Part shown: one piece after another, positions 27,213-35,827 of the stretch
How positions within the stretch are numbered: the first letter of the stretch is position 1
Layout of the letters: each line of letters opens with the position of its first letter
Assembly (NCBI RefSeq): GCF_014490555.1
Contig: NZ_CP061032.1
Coordinates: 1,240,001-1,304,000 of the forward strand
Source: Corynebacterium lujinxingii
Lineage (GTDB): Bacteria > Actinomycetota > Actinomycetes > Mycobacteriales > Mycobacteriaceae
Direction of reading: 5' to 3'
Length of the DNA: 64,000 bases
Translations under genes and position numbers: made by a program
Notes under the pieces: model-generated
The model's database searches: none
The model's input: the letters and a program-made list of their open reading frames with translations, nothing else
Told to the model about the DNA's origin: nothing

Positions 27213-28490
27213 TTAGTTGGCGTACCCCGGGTGCGCCTCCAACCAACGGCCGACACCGGGCAAGTCGTGGCCCATCCGGTCGCGCTTGGTGCGCAGGTAC
27301 GCGATGTTGTCGTGTGTGGGAACGATTTCGATCCTACTGCGGCCCACGACTTCGGGCCCGAAACCGGCCAGCGCGTCGGCTTTCCCCATGTTGTTGGTCA
27401 ACAACTGCACGGATTCAATACCGAGGTCGGCGAGGATTTGGCCCGCGGCGGAGAAGTCGCGCGCGTCCACGGGAAGCCCCTGTTCGAGGTTCGCGTCGAC
27501 GGTGTCGAGACCCTCGTCCTGGAGGCGGTAGGCCTCGAGTTTCGCCAGCAGGCCAATGCCGCGCCCCTCGTGGCCGCGCTGGTAGACGATCGCGCCGTGG
27601 CCCGCCTCTTGGATGAGCCGCATCGACTCGTGCAGCTGCGGGCCGCAGTCGCAACGCCGAGACGCGAACACGTCGCCGGTTAAACATTCGGAGTGCACGC
27701 GCACGAGCACCTCGTCGGCGTCGCGAAGCTCGTCCAGCCCGCCGGCGACCAGCGCGACGTGCTCCACCCCGTGCTGACGGTCCCGGTAGCCGACCGCAGT
27801 AAACTCGCCGAACTCCGTGGGCAGGCGCGTGGCTGTGGCGCGCTCGACGAACGGGTCGTGGTGGCGGCGGTAATCGGCCAACTGCTCGATGGAAATCATC
27901 GGCAGGCCGTGCGTGTCGGCGAAGCGGCGCAGCTCGTCGAAGCGGGCCATGTCGGTCGGGTCGTCGTCGGAGACGATTTCACACAGCGCGCCCACCGCGG
28001 TCTTGCCGGCGAGGCGGGCCAGATCCACCGCGGCCTCGGTGTGGCCGGGGCGGGTGAGCACGCCGCCCTCGCGTGCGCGCAGCGGCACGACGTGGCCGGG
28101 CCGGGTGAAGGCGTCGGCGGTGGCGGTGTCGTCGGCAAGCAACGCGATGGTGGTGGCGCGCGAACGCGCGGAGATGCCGGTGGTGCCTGTGGCAGCATCG
28201 ACGGTGACCGCGTAGGCGGTGCCGTGCAGGTCCTGGTTGTTGCGCACCATCGGCGGCAGGTCGAGGGCGTTGGCGCGCTCGTCCGACATGGACACGCAGA
28301 TGTAGCCGGAAGTGTGGCGCACCATGAACGCGACGAGTTCCGGGGTGGCGTCCTCGGCGGCGAAGATGAGGTCGCCCTCGTTTTCGCGGTCTTCACTATC
28401 GACGACAACCACGGTCTTGCCCTGGCGGATCGCGGCGATCGCCTCCCGGACAGAATTGAGGGAACCGGTGGTGTTCGCGCGTGCAGTCAT
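27213..28490 (-). CDS. ribAB: Bifunctional DHBP synthase / GTP cyclohydrolase II
   Basis: Makes both precursors of riboflavin. The N-terminal RibB domain (about 1-205) has DSEDRENEGDLIFAAE and RPGHVVPLRAREGGVLTRPGHTE. The C-terminal RibA domain has RVHSECLTGDVFASRRCDCG with the three zinc cysteines, then RGHEGRGIGL and the LLTNNMGKADAL segment. I choose ATG 28490 (425 residues), with AGGG upstream; an in-frame TTG at 28499 sits too close to that site. It is 11 bases after ribE. Confidence 0.95.
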   Translation of the reverse strand: MTARANTTGSLNSVREAIAAIRQGKTVVVVDSEDRENEGDLIFAAEDATPELVAFMVRHTSGYICVSMSDERANALDLPPMVRNNQDLHGTAYAVTVDAATGTTGISARSRATTIALLADDTATADAFTRPGHVVPLRAREGGVLTRPGHTEAAVDLARLAGKTAVGALCEIVSDDDPTDMARFDELRRFADTHGLPMISIEQLADYRRHHDPFVERATATRLPTEFGEFTAVGYRDRQHGVEHVALVAGGLDELRDADEVLVRVHSECLTGDVFASRRCDCGPQLHESMRLIQEAGHGAIVYQRGHEGRGIGLLAKLEAYRLQDEGLDTVDANLEQGLPVDARDFSAAGQILADLGIESVQLLTNNMGKADALAGFGPEVVGRSRIEIVPTHDNIAYLRTKRDRMGHDLPGVGRWLEAHPGYAN

Positions 28491-28501
28491 AGCGGTCAAC
28501 C

Positions 28502-29089
28502 CTAGCCCCGCACCATGTTCTCGACGTACTTGGCCACGATGTCCACCTCGAGGTTGACCGGGTCTCCGGGTGCAAGCCGGCCGGCGGTGGTCTCGCGCAG
28601 CGTGGTCGGGATGAGCGAGACCTCGAAGTAGCCGTCGTTAACCGCTGACACCGTCAACGACGTGCCGTTGACCGCGATGGAGCCCTTCTCCACCACGTAG
28701 CGGCGCACATCGCCCGGCAGGGTGAAGCGCACAACCTCCCAGTGCTCCGACGGGGTGCGCGAGACGACCTCGGCCACCCCGTCGACGTGCCCTTGGACGA
28801 TATGCCCGCCCATGCGCTGGCCGGCCGCGAGCGCACGCTCCAGGTTCACTGGCGATCCCGTTTCGTATGTTCCAAGCCGCGAGCGGTCCAGCGTTTCGCG
28901 CATCACATCCGCGGTAAACACTCCCCCGTCGTTGTTCACGACGGTCAAGCACACACCGTCGACGGCAATCGAGTCGCCCGGGTTGGCGTCTTCGGTGACT
29001 TTTGGTGCGCGCACGGCGATGCGGACGGCGTCGTCAAGCGGCTCTAGCTTTTCGACGACCCCAACTTCCTCCACAAGGCCCGTAAACAT
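28502..29089 (-). CDS. ribE: Riboflavin synthase alpha chain
   Basis: Dismutates two lumazines into riboflavin. The 195-residue protein begins MFTGLVEEVG and has two lumazine-binding repeats, each with its GHxVQGHVDG or equivalent (MGGHIVQGHVDGVAEV in the first-to-second junction, then AVNGTSLTVSAVND). ATG 29089 follows the ribD stop with one base between; the longer frame to 29248 overlaps ribD and is not used. Slightly short compared with the usual 200-215 residues, but both halves are complete. Confidence 0.95.
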   Translation of the reverse strand: MFTGLVEEVGVVEKLEPLDDAVRIAVRAPKVTEDANPGDSIAVDGVCLTVVNNDGGVFTADVMRETLDRSRLGTYETGSPVNLERALAAGQRMGGHIVQGHVDGVAEVVSRTPSEHWEVVRFTLPGDVRRYVVEKGSIAVNGTSLTVSAVNDGYFEVSLIPTTLRETTAGRLAPGDPVNLEVDIVAKYVENMVRG

Positions 29090-29090
29090 T

Positions 29091-30080
29091 TCAGTATTTC
29101 TCCATTTCGATGAGTACGTCCTCGCCGAGCTGGCGCACGGACGTGGTGTGAAAACGTTTCGCCTCGGCAATGGTCGATGCAATAGCGCGGTCAAGCACCC
29201 CGCGGCCTTGCCCGAGCAGCGCCGGCGCCACATACGCCTGCACCGCATCGATCACCCCGAGTTCGAGAAATCCCACAGCGAGCGTCGCCCCGCCCTCGAT
29301 GAGCACGTCGCGCGCACCCGCATGCCACAGCGCTGTCAGTGCCTCCTCAGGCGAGGCGTACTGCTCGAAGCCGAGGCGCGTCAGGTTGCCCTCGGGCAGG
29401 TCTCGCTTGCCGACGACCACCCGCCGCGGCTGCGACGCAAACAAGGTTCCGTCCGGACGGCGTGCTGTGAGCGACGGGTTGTCCGCAATCGCGGTGCCGG
29501 TGCCCACCACGATGGCGTCGCGGCGGGCCCGGTCCTCATGCACGAACGCCCGGGCGTCTGCGCCGGTGACCCACTGGCTTGTGCCGTCGACCGCCGCCGT
29601 GAACCCGTCGAGCGTGGAAGCGAACTTCAGCGTCACCGACGGCCGCTCGTTCGCGACCGAGCGCAGCCACGGCTGCAGCGCAGCGACCCGCGTGGCGCGA
29701 TAGTCCACTTCGACACCGTGATCACGCAGGTAATCGGCGCCGCCCGCTGCAGGCTTGAACGGGTCTGCAGTCAGGTAGATGACGCGCGTGATACCGGCGC
29801 GGACAAGCGCGTGCGAGCACGGGCCGGTACGCCCGGTGTGGTTGCACGGCTCCAGCGTGACCACGGCCGTCGCGCCCCGTGCCCGCTCGCCCGCGTGGCG
29901 TAGGGCGTTGATTTCAGCGTGCGGGCCACCGACCGGTGAGGTGGCTCCGGTGGCGAGGACGGTGCCGTGGTCGTCGACAAGCGCGCAGCCCACAGGTGGG
30001 TTCGGTGAGGTCGTCCCCCGCGCCGACTCGCCTGCCGACACCGCCGCGTCGAGCGCCTCCTGGAGCACGTCTGGTGTCAC
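29091..30080 (-). CDS. ribD: Bifunctional pyrimidine deaminase/reductase RibD
   Basis: Second and third steps from GTP to riboflavin. The N-terminal deaminase domain has PNPPVGCALVDD, GGPHAEINAL and EPCNHTGRTGPCSHALV with zinc ligands. The C-terminal NADPH reductase domain has TLKFASTLDGFTAA and VIDAVQAYVAPALLG. The 329-residue length is normal. GTG 30080 overlaps the rpe stop (GTGA). Confidence 0.96.
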   Translation of the reverse strand: MTPDVLQEALDAAVSAGESARGTTSPNPPVGCALVDDHGTVLATGATSPVGGPHAEINALRHAGERARGATAVVTLEPCNHTGRTGPCSHALVRAGITRVIYLTADPFKPAAGGADYLRDHGVEVDYRATRVAALQPWLRSVANERPSVTLKFASTLDGFTAAVDGTSQWVTGADARAFVHEDRARRDAIVVGTGTAIADNPSLTARRPDGTLFASQPRRVVVGKRDLPEGNLTRLGFEQYASPEEALTALWHAGARDVLIEGGATLAVGFLELGVIDAVQAYVAPALLGQGRGVLDRAIASTIAEAKRFHTTSVRQLGEDVLIEMEKY

Positions 30081-30739
30081 GCCTGCGCGGCCTCCGCGGC
30101 CAACTCGCGCAGCCGCTCCACGGCCTGGGCCGGGTCGTCCGCGCCGAAGACTGCGGAACCTGCCACGAACGCGTCCACGCCGGCTTCCGCCGCCTGCGCG
30201 ATCGTCGTGTTGGCGATGCCGCCGTCGATGCCGATGATCGTGTCCAGGCCGGCCTCGACGATGCGGTCGCGCAGCGTCATCACCTTGCCCAACACCTCCG
30301 GCATGAACTTCTGCCCGCCGAAGCCCGGCTCCACACTCATGACCATGACCTGGTCGAAGTGCTCGAGATCGTCCAGGTACGGCTCGATCGCGGTACCGGG
30401 CTTGATGGCGAAGCCGGACTGCACGCCGAGTTCACGGCACTGCTTCGCCGCGGCAACGTGGTCGTCGGTGGCCTCGACGTGGAACACCAAACGGTCGCCG
30501 CCGGCCTTGACATAGGTCTCGAACCAGCGCTCCGGCTCCTCGATCATGAGGTGCATGTCCAAAAACTGGTCGGTCACGCCATCGACGGCCTTGGTCACGT
30601 CGGGCCCGAACGACAGGTTGGGCACGAAGTGGCCGTCCATGATGTCGACGTGAATGAGGTCCGCGTTCGGCACCTTGCGCACGTCGTCGCCAAGCGCGGC
30701 ATAGTTCGCGGCCAGGATGGAAGGGGCAATGTAAATCAT
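30077..30739 (-). CDS. rpe: Ribulose-phosphate 3-epimerase
   Basis: Pentose phosphate pathway epimerase (220 residues) with IAPSILAANYAALGDDV, the metal-binding HVDIMDGHFVPNLSFGP, MHLMIEEPERW, MSVEPGFGGQKF and GIDGGI segments. It follows rsmB by 9 bases and overlaps ribD. It supplies ribulose 5-phosphate, which RibAB uses, so its place at the head of the rib genes is fitting. Confidence 0.97.
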   Translation of the reverse strand: MIYIAPSILAANYAALGDDVRKVPNADLIHVDIMDGHFVPNLSFGPDVTKAVDGVTDQFLDMHLMIEEPERWFETYVKAGGDRLVFHVEATDDHVAAAKQCRELGVQSGFAIKPGTAIEPYLDDLEHFDQVMVMSVEPGFGGQKFMPEVLGKVMTLRDRIVEAGLDTIIGIDGGIANTTIAQAAEAGVDAFVAGSAVFGADDPAQAVERLRELAAEAAQA

Positions 30740-30748
30740 TCGGTGTCC

Positions 30749-32227
30749 TTAAACCTCGGTCGTTGGTTCGCCGCCAAGCTTGCGCAGCACGGCGAAAAAC
30801 ATCGCGTCGGTGCCGTGGCGGTGCGGCCACATCTGCACGCTCGGCTCGTCGCCGACATCGTCCATGCCAGCGGCATATTGGCCTGCGTCGAGCTCCTCCA
30901 CGCCGCCGTCGGCAAGCACCGCGTCGACAACTCCGCGAGTCTCGCGCACATCGGGCGAGCAGGTGGAGTAGACCACCACGCCACCCGGTTTGACCAAGTC
31001 GAGCGCCGAGGTAAGCAGTTCGCGCTGCAGCACGGTGAGCTCCGCGATGTCGTCTTCGTGCTTCGTCCAGCGTGCCTCGGGCCGCCGGCGCAGCGCCCCC
31101 AACCCGGAGCACGGCGCGTCGACGAGCGCACGGTCGTAGCCGGGTTCCAGCCCAGGGCGGCGCCCGTCCGCAGTGTGCACGCGCACGGGAAGGTCCCGCA
31201 CCGTCTTGCGGATGAGTTCGGCGCGGTGCGGGCTGACCTCCACAGCGTCGACCACCGCCCCGTCGATCGATGCGAGCGCGCCCATCAACGCCGCCTTGCC
31301 GCCGGGGCCCGCACACAGGTCGAGCCAACGCCCCTGGTCATTTTCCACCGGCACCTCGGTAACCGCACGCGCGATGACCTGCGAGCCTTCGTCCTGCACA
31401 GCCGCCAGACCGTCGCGCACCGGCTGCAGCTGCCCGGGGTCGCCCTCCGGCAGGTAGACCGCGTACGGCGAATAGCGGCCCTCTTCCCCGCCGGTGATCA
31501 GCGCAAGCTCCTCTGCGCTGATCTCCCCTGGGCGGGCCACCAGGTGCACCACCGGGCGAGCCGAGTCTGCTTCGAGTGCCGCTTCGAGTTCGTCGTCACG
31601 CGAGCCGAGCGCGGTGCGCATTGATTCCGCGATCCACACCGGGTGCGCGTGGCGGAACGCGAGCGCCGCCAGCGGATCTTCCGGTTCGAGAGTGTCTAGC
31701 CACTCCTCCGCCGGCGTGCGTGCAATCGAGCGCAGCACCCCGTTGACAAACCCTTTTGCTTTTTCCTGGCCGGCAGCCTCCACCAGCCGCACCGATGTAT
31801 CGACCGCGGCGTGGTCCTCCACACGCGTGTACAGCAGTTGGTAGGCGCCCATCCGCAGCGCCGTGAGCACCTCGAGCGCCATACGGTCGGTGCCGCGCGA
31901 CGCATTCTCACCGATCACCGCGTCGAGCACGCCCAGGCTGCGCAGCGTGCCGTAGGTCAGCTCGGTGGCGAACGCGGCGTCGCGCCCGGTGACCTTGCGC
32001 TCGCGCAACACCGTCGGCAGCGTCAGGTTGGCGAACGCCCCGTCGCGATGGACGCGGACTAAGACCTCAAACGTCGCCTCACGCGCGGCGTCGCCGATGC
32101 GGACCGACGCGTTCGCGGGCCTTGCTTCTCGACGAACGCGTTGCCCCTGTTTCCTGCCCTGCTTCGTGCCGCGCTCCGGTTGGTTGTCGCGACGTCCTGC
32201 CGCGCGGGACCGGAATCCTCCGCTCAT
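30749..32227 (-). CDS. rsmB: 16S rRNA (cytosine-967-C5) methyltransferase RsmB
   Basis: Methylates C967 of 16S rRNA. The 492-residue protein has a basic N-terminal tail (about 35 residues), a NusB-like RNA-binding domain (about 40-175), and a Rossmann methyltransferase domain with LDLCAGPGGKAALMGAL, the catalytic cysteine motif DAPCSGLGALRRRPEARW and VVYSTCSPDVRE. Both catalytic-type cysteines are present. ATG 32227 overlaps the fmt stop. Confidence 0.94.
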   Translation of the reverse strand: MSGGFRSRAAGRRDNQPERGTKQGRKQGQRVRREARPANASVRIGDAAREATFEVLVRVHRDGAFANLTLPTVLRERKVTGRDAAFATELTYGTLRSLGVLDAVIGENASRGTDRMALEVLTALRMGAYQLLYTRVEDHAAVDTSVRLVEAAGQEKAKGFVNGVLRSIARTPAEEWLDTLEPEDPLAALAFRHAHPVWIAESMRTALGSRDDELEAALEADSARPVVHLVARPGEISAEELALITGGEEGRYSPYAVYLPEGDPGQLQPVRDGLAAVQDEGSQVIARAVTEVPVENDQGRWLDLCAGPGGKAALMGALASIDGAVVDAVEVSPHRAELIRKTVRDLPVRVHTADGRRPGLEPGYDRALVDAPCSGLGALRRRPEARWTKHEDDIAELTVLQRELLTSALDLVKPGGVVVYSTCSPDVRETRGVVDAVLADGGVEELDAGQYAAGMDDVGDEPSVQMWPHRHGTDAMFFAVLRKLGGEPTTEV

Positions 32228-33150
32228 TGAAACCTCATCCCTTCCGCTCGCACATCATCTGCAAGACCGCGCGCCCAGTCGGCGGCATTCATCATCTTCT
32301 TGCCCGGGGCCTGGACCTGCTCGAGCACCACATCGGCCGAACCGGTGCCCACCCGGACTTCGTTCTTGCCGAAGGACACCTCGCCCGGCGCCAGCGCGGA
32401 GGTGTCGGTGATAGTCAACGGCCCGACCTTGAAACGGTCCTCGCCGCGCATCGTCCACGCACCAGGCGTCGGCGTGTGGGCGCGCACAGCACGGTCGATC
32501 ACCTCTGCGTCGGTGCCCCAGTCGATGCGCGCGTCCGCGGTGGCGATCTTCGGGGCGTAGGTGCCGTCTGCAGGCTGCGGCTGCGGTGTGATGCTGCCGG
32601 CCTCCAACCCGTCCATGGTCTGGGCCAGCAGATCCGCGCCCGAGTATGCGAGGCGCTCGAGGAGGACGCCGCTGGTGTCGTCGTCACGCACCGTATCCGT
32701 CAGTGTCGCCAGGATGTCGCCGGTATCTAAGCCCTTGTCGATCCGGAACGTCGTGGCGCCGGTTTCCGCGTCGCCTTCCCGGATCGCGGCCTGCACAGGC
32801 GCGGCGCCACGCCAGCGCGGCAGCAGCGAGAAGTGCAGGTTCACCCAGCCGTGGACGGGAATGTCCAGCATGTGCTCCGGGATGAGGTTGCCGTAGGCGA
32901 CCACCGGGATGGCGTCCGGGGCGATCTCGCGCAGGCGGGCTGCGGTGTCGTCGTCAAGCTTGTTGGGCGTCAGCACCTCGATATCGTGCTCGAGCGCAAC
33001 GGCCTTGACCGGCGAGGGGTGCAGTGTGCGCCCGCGGCCCTTGCGGGCGTCGGGGCGGGTGAGCACCGCGACAACCTCGTGGCCGGAAGCGATGAGCCGC
33101 TCGAGGGCGACGGCCGCCGGTTCCGGGGTTCCTGCGAAGACAAGTCTCAC
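32224..33150 (-). CDS. fmt: Methionyl-tRNA formyltransferase
   Basis: Formylates initiator Met-tRNA (308 residues). RLVFAGTPEPAAVALERL opens the Rossmann domain, HPSPVKAVALEH follows, VAYGNLIPEHMLD and NLHFSLLPRWRGAAPVQ carry the catalytic Asn/His region, and FRIDKGLDTGDIL holds the catalytic Asp. The start is GTG 33150 with AAGGAG upstream; a longer frame to 33705 overlaps def and is rejected. It is paired with def as in most bacteria. Confidence 0.96.
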   Translation of the reverse strand: MRLVFAGTPEPAAVALERLIASGHEVVAVLTRPDARKGRGRTLHPSPVKAVALEHDIEVLTPNKLDDDTAARLREIAPDAIPVVAYGNLIPEHMLDIPVHGWVNLHFSLLPRWRGAAPVQAAIREGDAETGATTFRIDKGLDTGDILATLTDTVRDDDTSGVLLERLAYSGADLLAQTMDGLEAGSITPQPQPADGTYAPKIATADARIDWGTDAEVIDRAVRAHTPTPGAWTMRGEDRFKVGPLTITDTSALAPGEVSFGKNEVRVGTGSADVVLEQVQAPGKKMMNAADWARGLADDVRAEGMRFQ

Positions 33151-33152
33151 GG

Positions 33153-33653
33153 TTAGTTCTCCTTCTTCCAATCCGCCTGATCGATCGCCGAAAGCGCCGC
33201 CTTGCGCTGGCCGGGCGCCATTCGGACGGTGAATACGACCCCGTCCAAGTGGTCGGTTTCGTGCTGGATGCACCGGGCGAGCAGGCCGGTGCCGCGCAGC
33301 GTCAGCGGGCGGCCGTGCATGTCGACGCCTCGAGCGATCACCGTATTGTGGCGGGTGACCTCCCCGCGCACGCCGGGCACCGAAAGACATCCCTCGGTCC
33401 CGGTTTGCTGCGCTTCGCCGAGCGGCTCCCACACCGGGTTGACGATGTGGCCGCGCATGCCCTGGCAGTCGAACACGAACACACGGCGGGTCACGCCGAT
33501 CTGGTTTGCGGCCAGGCCCACGCCGCCGGCGGCGTCCATGGTCTCCAGCATGTCGCCGACAAGCCTGTGCAACCGCTCGTCGAACACCTCGACGGGATCG
33601 GCCGCGGTGTTGAGCACCGGGTCCCCGAACAGACGGATCTCGCGTATGGCCAT
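33153..33653 (-). CDS. def: Peptide deformylase
   Basis: Metalloenzyme that removes formyl groups from new proteins (166 residues). All three motifs are present: GVGLAANQIG, EGCLSVPG and QHETDHLDG. ATG 33653 has no ribosome site but lies 8 bases after a -10 hexamer, so it appears leaderless and heads def-fmt-rsmB-rpe-rib. The stop is 2 bases before the fmt start. Confidence 0.97.
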   Translation of the reverse strand: MAIREIRLFGDPVLNTAADPVEVFDERLHRLVGDMLETMDAAGGVGLAANQIGVTRRVFVFDCQGMRGHIVNPVWEPLGEAQQTGTEGCLSVPGVRGEVTRHNTVIARGVDMHGRPLTLRGTGLLARCIQHETDHLDGVVFTVRMAPGQRKAALSAIDQADWKKEN

Positions 33654-33661
33654 GACTGTTC

Positions 33662-33667
33662 AGTGTA
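33662..33667 (-). promoter_or_regulatory. -10 hexamer of def (leaderless promoter)
   Basis: On the minus strand TACACT ends 8 bases before ATG 33653, with no Shine-Dalgarno sequence between. This would make def the first gene of a leaderless message that can extend through fmt, rsmB, rpe and the rib genes. Confidence 0.6.
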
Positions 33668-33691
33668 CTGACCTCAACGCAGCAAAACCGC

Positions 33692-35701
33692 TTAGCCGAT
33701 GTCAACCGGATTGACCTGGATGCGCAACGGCAGGTCCTGCTTCGCGGTGGTCCACGCGACCGCGCCCGCGCGCAGCGCCTTGCCGAGCGTGGCGCGACCG
33801 GTCAGCGGAGCGCGCACGAGCATGCGCTGGGCGGGACCGTATTTGCCCCGGTCCCATTCCCCCGGCAGCCGCACACCCGGGGGCAAGTCGACCGGGCCGA
33901 GGACTTCGGCGTAGTCGGGCAGATCGGTGCGCTCAAAGAAGGGCTCCAGCGCGTCGCGCGGCGCGTCGACCACCGCGACGTGAACCGCCGGCGGGAAACG
34001 CGCCTCGCGCCGCAGCGCCAACTCGGTGGCGGCGAAGCCGGGCGCATCCCAGCGGATCAGGTGCTGCACCACAGGCATCCCCGGCTCGGCGACGACCACC
34101 ACCTCGCCGCCGTCGGCGTGCGGCTGGACCAGTGTGGCCGCCCCCATCCATTTGGCGAGCGTGTCCTCCACCGCTCTTAGATCCGGTCGCTGGACAAGCG
34201 CCCACGCGTCGAGCAGCACGGCAGCGCCGTAGCCGCCAGCTACCCGCGGCTCCGCACCAGGTGTGGCCACCACAATCGCAGCACCCGGGTCGATCTCGCG
34301 CAGGATCCGCTCACCGCCGGACGTTTTCACCCGGTACTTTGCAAACGCGCGCCCCAGCTCTTCTGCTGTGCGCTCGGTGCCCAGCACGACCGCGCGCACG
34401 CGGCGCGAGCCGCACACCGGGCACACGTGCGCCGGGTCCATCCGCCCGCACCAACGGCACGTGGGTGCGGCCGCTTCCCCGCCGGAGGGCAGCCCCAGCG
34501 GACCGTTGCACCACCTGCACCGCGACGGGGTCCGGCACTGCCCGCACGCCAGCGACTGGATGTAGCCGGTACGCGGCACCTGAAACAGCACCGGCGCACC
34601 CCGCTCGAGCGCCTTCGTCGCCGCCGCGAACGCCGACGACGGCAAGCGGGCTTGCTTCGCGCGCGGGTCTCGCTCAAGCTCGAAATCGGAATCGCCCGCC
34701 GCATGGATGTAGGGCGAGCGGGTGCGAAGCGTCTGCCGCGGCGCGACCAACTCGTGCATCCATCCGGATTCCACAAGCAACTGCGCCTCCGCGGCGCGCG
34801 CGTTACCGCCGATGAGCAGACAGGCCCCCTCCAGGCCCGACCGCGTTGTGAGCACTTCGCGGGCATGGACGTAGGGTGCGCGCGGGTCGACCAAGTTGTC
34901 GTCGCCGTCGAACATCAGCGCCATCAGCCGCAAGTTGTGCACCGGAGCAAACGCGGCGGAGCGCGTGCCGACGACGATCCGCCCCTGCCCGTGCAGCACC
35001 GACAAATAGCGCGAGTAACGCGCCTGCGGGCCCTGGGATGCAGTCAGCGTGGTCACCTGCTTCGCCGACACCAGCTCGCGCAGCGCCGCCTCGCACCGGT
35101 CCACGTCGTCTTGGTCGGGGACGACAATCAACGCCCCGCCACCGTCTTTGGCTACCTTCACGGCCAGCGTCGCAAGTGCCGCCGGCCAGTCCTCACCGGG
35201 CACCAACTGCCATGCTGCGCGCGCGAGTTTGCCTGCCACAACGGCATCCACAAACGACTCACCGTGCGTGTACGCCGTCCACGCCGACAGATCCGGCTCC
35301 GCCACATCACCCAAGTCGTCCCACGGCGTCGACGTGTCCGTTTCCTCCGCCTTCGCGTGCCGCGCCGGCACCGCCGAACGGTAGATATCCGACCGGACTC
35401 CGGCGTAGCGGTCCGCCAACGCGTCAATCAACAACCGAGTGCGCTCGGGCGCGACAACCTCCGGTGAAATCACCCGCTCGATAAACCGCAGCGAACCCTC
35501 GTGCCCCGATTCCGAGAGCCGCTCGAGTACAACGGCGTCCACCAGCCGTCCGGCGAACCTGACGCGCACCCGCACCCCCGGCACGGCCGCGTCGGAATCG
35601 GCCTCGTCGACCAAGTAGTCAAATCCCCGGTCTAGATGCGCCAGCCCCAACATGGGCAGCACGCGGGCCACAGGCAGGTGGGCAGCGCGCGTGTTCGACA
35701 T
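33692..35701 (-). CDS. priA: Replication restart protein PriA (actinobacterial, helicase motifs degenerate)
   Basis: Primosomal protein N' that reloads replication forks. The 669-residue protein keeps the N-terminal 3'-DNA-end binding domain (RVLPMLGLAHLDRGFDYLVD) and the zinc region with eight cysteines in four CxxC pairs (CGQC, CRWC, CRWC, CPVC). The Walker A GxGKT is missing where expected (the segment reads LVPGEDWPAAL) and the DExH box is replaced by FDGDDNLVDP. Actinobacterial PriA is known for such loss, so it is probably not an active helicase. ATG 35701 is chosen (MSNTRAAH) because a -10 lies 8 bases upstream. Confidence 0.92.
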   Translation of the reverse strand: MSNTRAAHLPVARVLPMLGLAHLDRGFDYLVDEADSDAAVPGVRVRVRFAGRLVDAVVLERLSESGHEGSLRFIERVISPEVVAPERTRLLIDALADRYAGVRSDIYRSAVPARHAKAEETDTSTPWDDLGDVAEPDLSAWTAYTHGESFVDAVVAGKLARAAWQLVPGEDWPAALATLAVKVAKDGGGALIVVPDQDDVDRCEAALRELVSAKQVTTLTASQGPQARYSRYLSVLHGQGRIVVGTRSAAFAPVHNLRLMALMFDGDDNLVDPRAPYVHAREVLTTRSGLEGACLLIGGNARAAEAQLLVESGWMHELVAPRQTLRTRSPYIHAAGDSDFELERDPRAKQARLPSSAFAAATKALERGAPVLFQVPRTGYIQSLACGQCRTPSRCRWCNGPLGLPSGGEAAAPTCRWCGRMDPAHVCPVCGSRRVRAVVLGTERTAEELGRAFAKYRVKTSGGERILREIDPGAAIVVATPGAEPRVAGGYGAAVLLDAWALVQRPDLRAVEDTLAKWMGAATLVQPHADGGEVVVVAEPGMPVVQHLIRWDAPGFAATELALRREARFPPAVHVAVVDAPRDALEPFFERTDLPDYAEVLGPVDLPPGVRLPGEWDRGKYGPAQRMLVRAPLTGRATLGKALRAGAVAWTTAKQDLPLRIQVNPVDIG

Positions 35702-35709
35702 GATGCAGC

Positions 35710-35715
35710 ATTCTA
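35710..35715 (-). promoter_or_regulatory. -10 hexamer of priA (leaderless promoter)
   Basis: TAGAAT on the minus strand is a full match to TANANT and ends 8 bases before ATG 35701. There is no ribosome site in those 8 bases. Confidence 0.6.
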
Positions 35716-35827
35716 AACCAAGCCACGACACGCCCATCCGCCCCAGAGACGGCAAGTGTCATAGGCGTGCGGTACTAATAGATCAGCTCATCCTCGCTCG
35801 CGCCGAAGAAAGAATCTGCTTTCCGCC

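Noticed and set aside
29090..29248. 53-residue N-terminal extension of riboflavin synthase
   Set aside because: It lies in a shadow frame of ribD; the conserved MFTGLVEE start is at 29089.
33151..33705. N-terminal extension of fmt across def (493-residue frame)
   Set aside because: The extra residues are a shadow of def in another frame; methionyl-tRNA formyltransferase sequence begins at GTG 33150 after AAGGAG.
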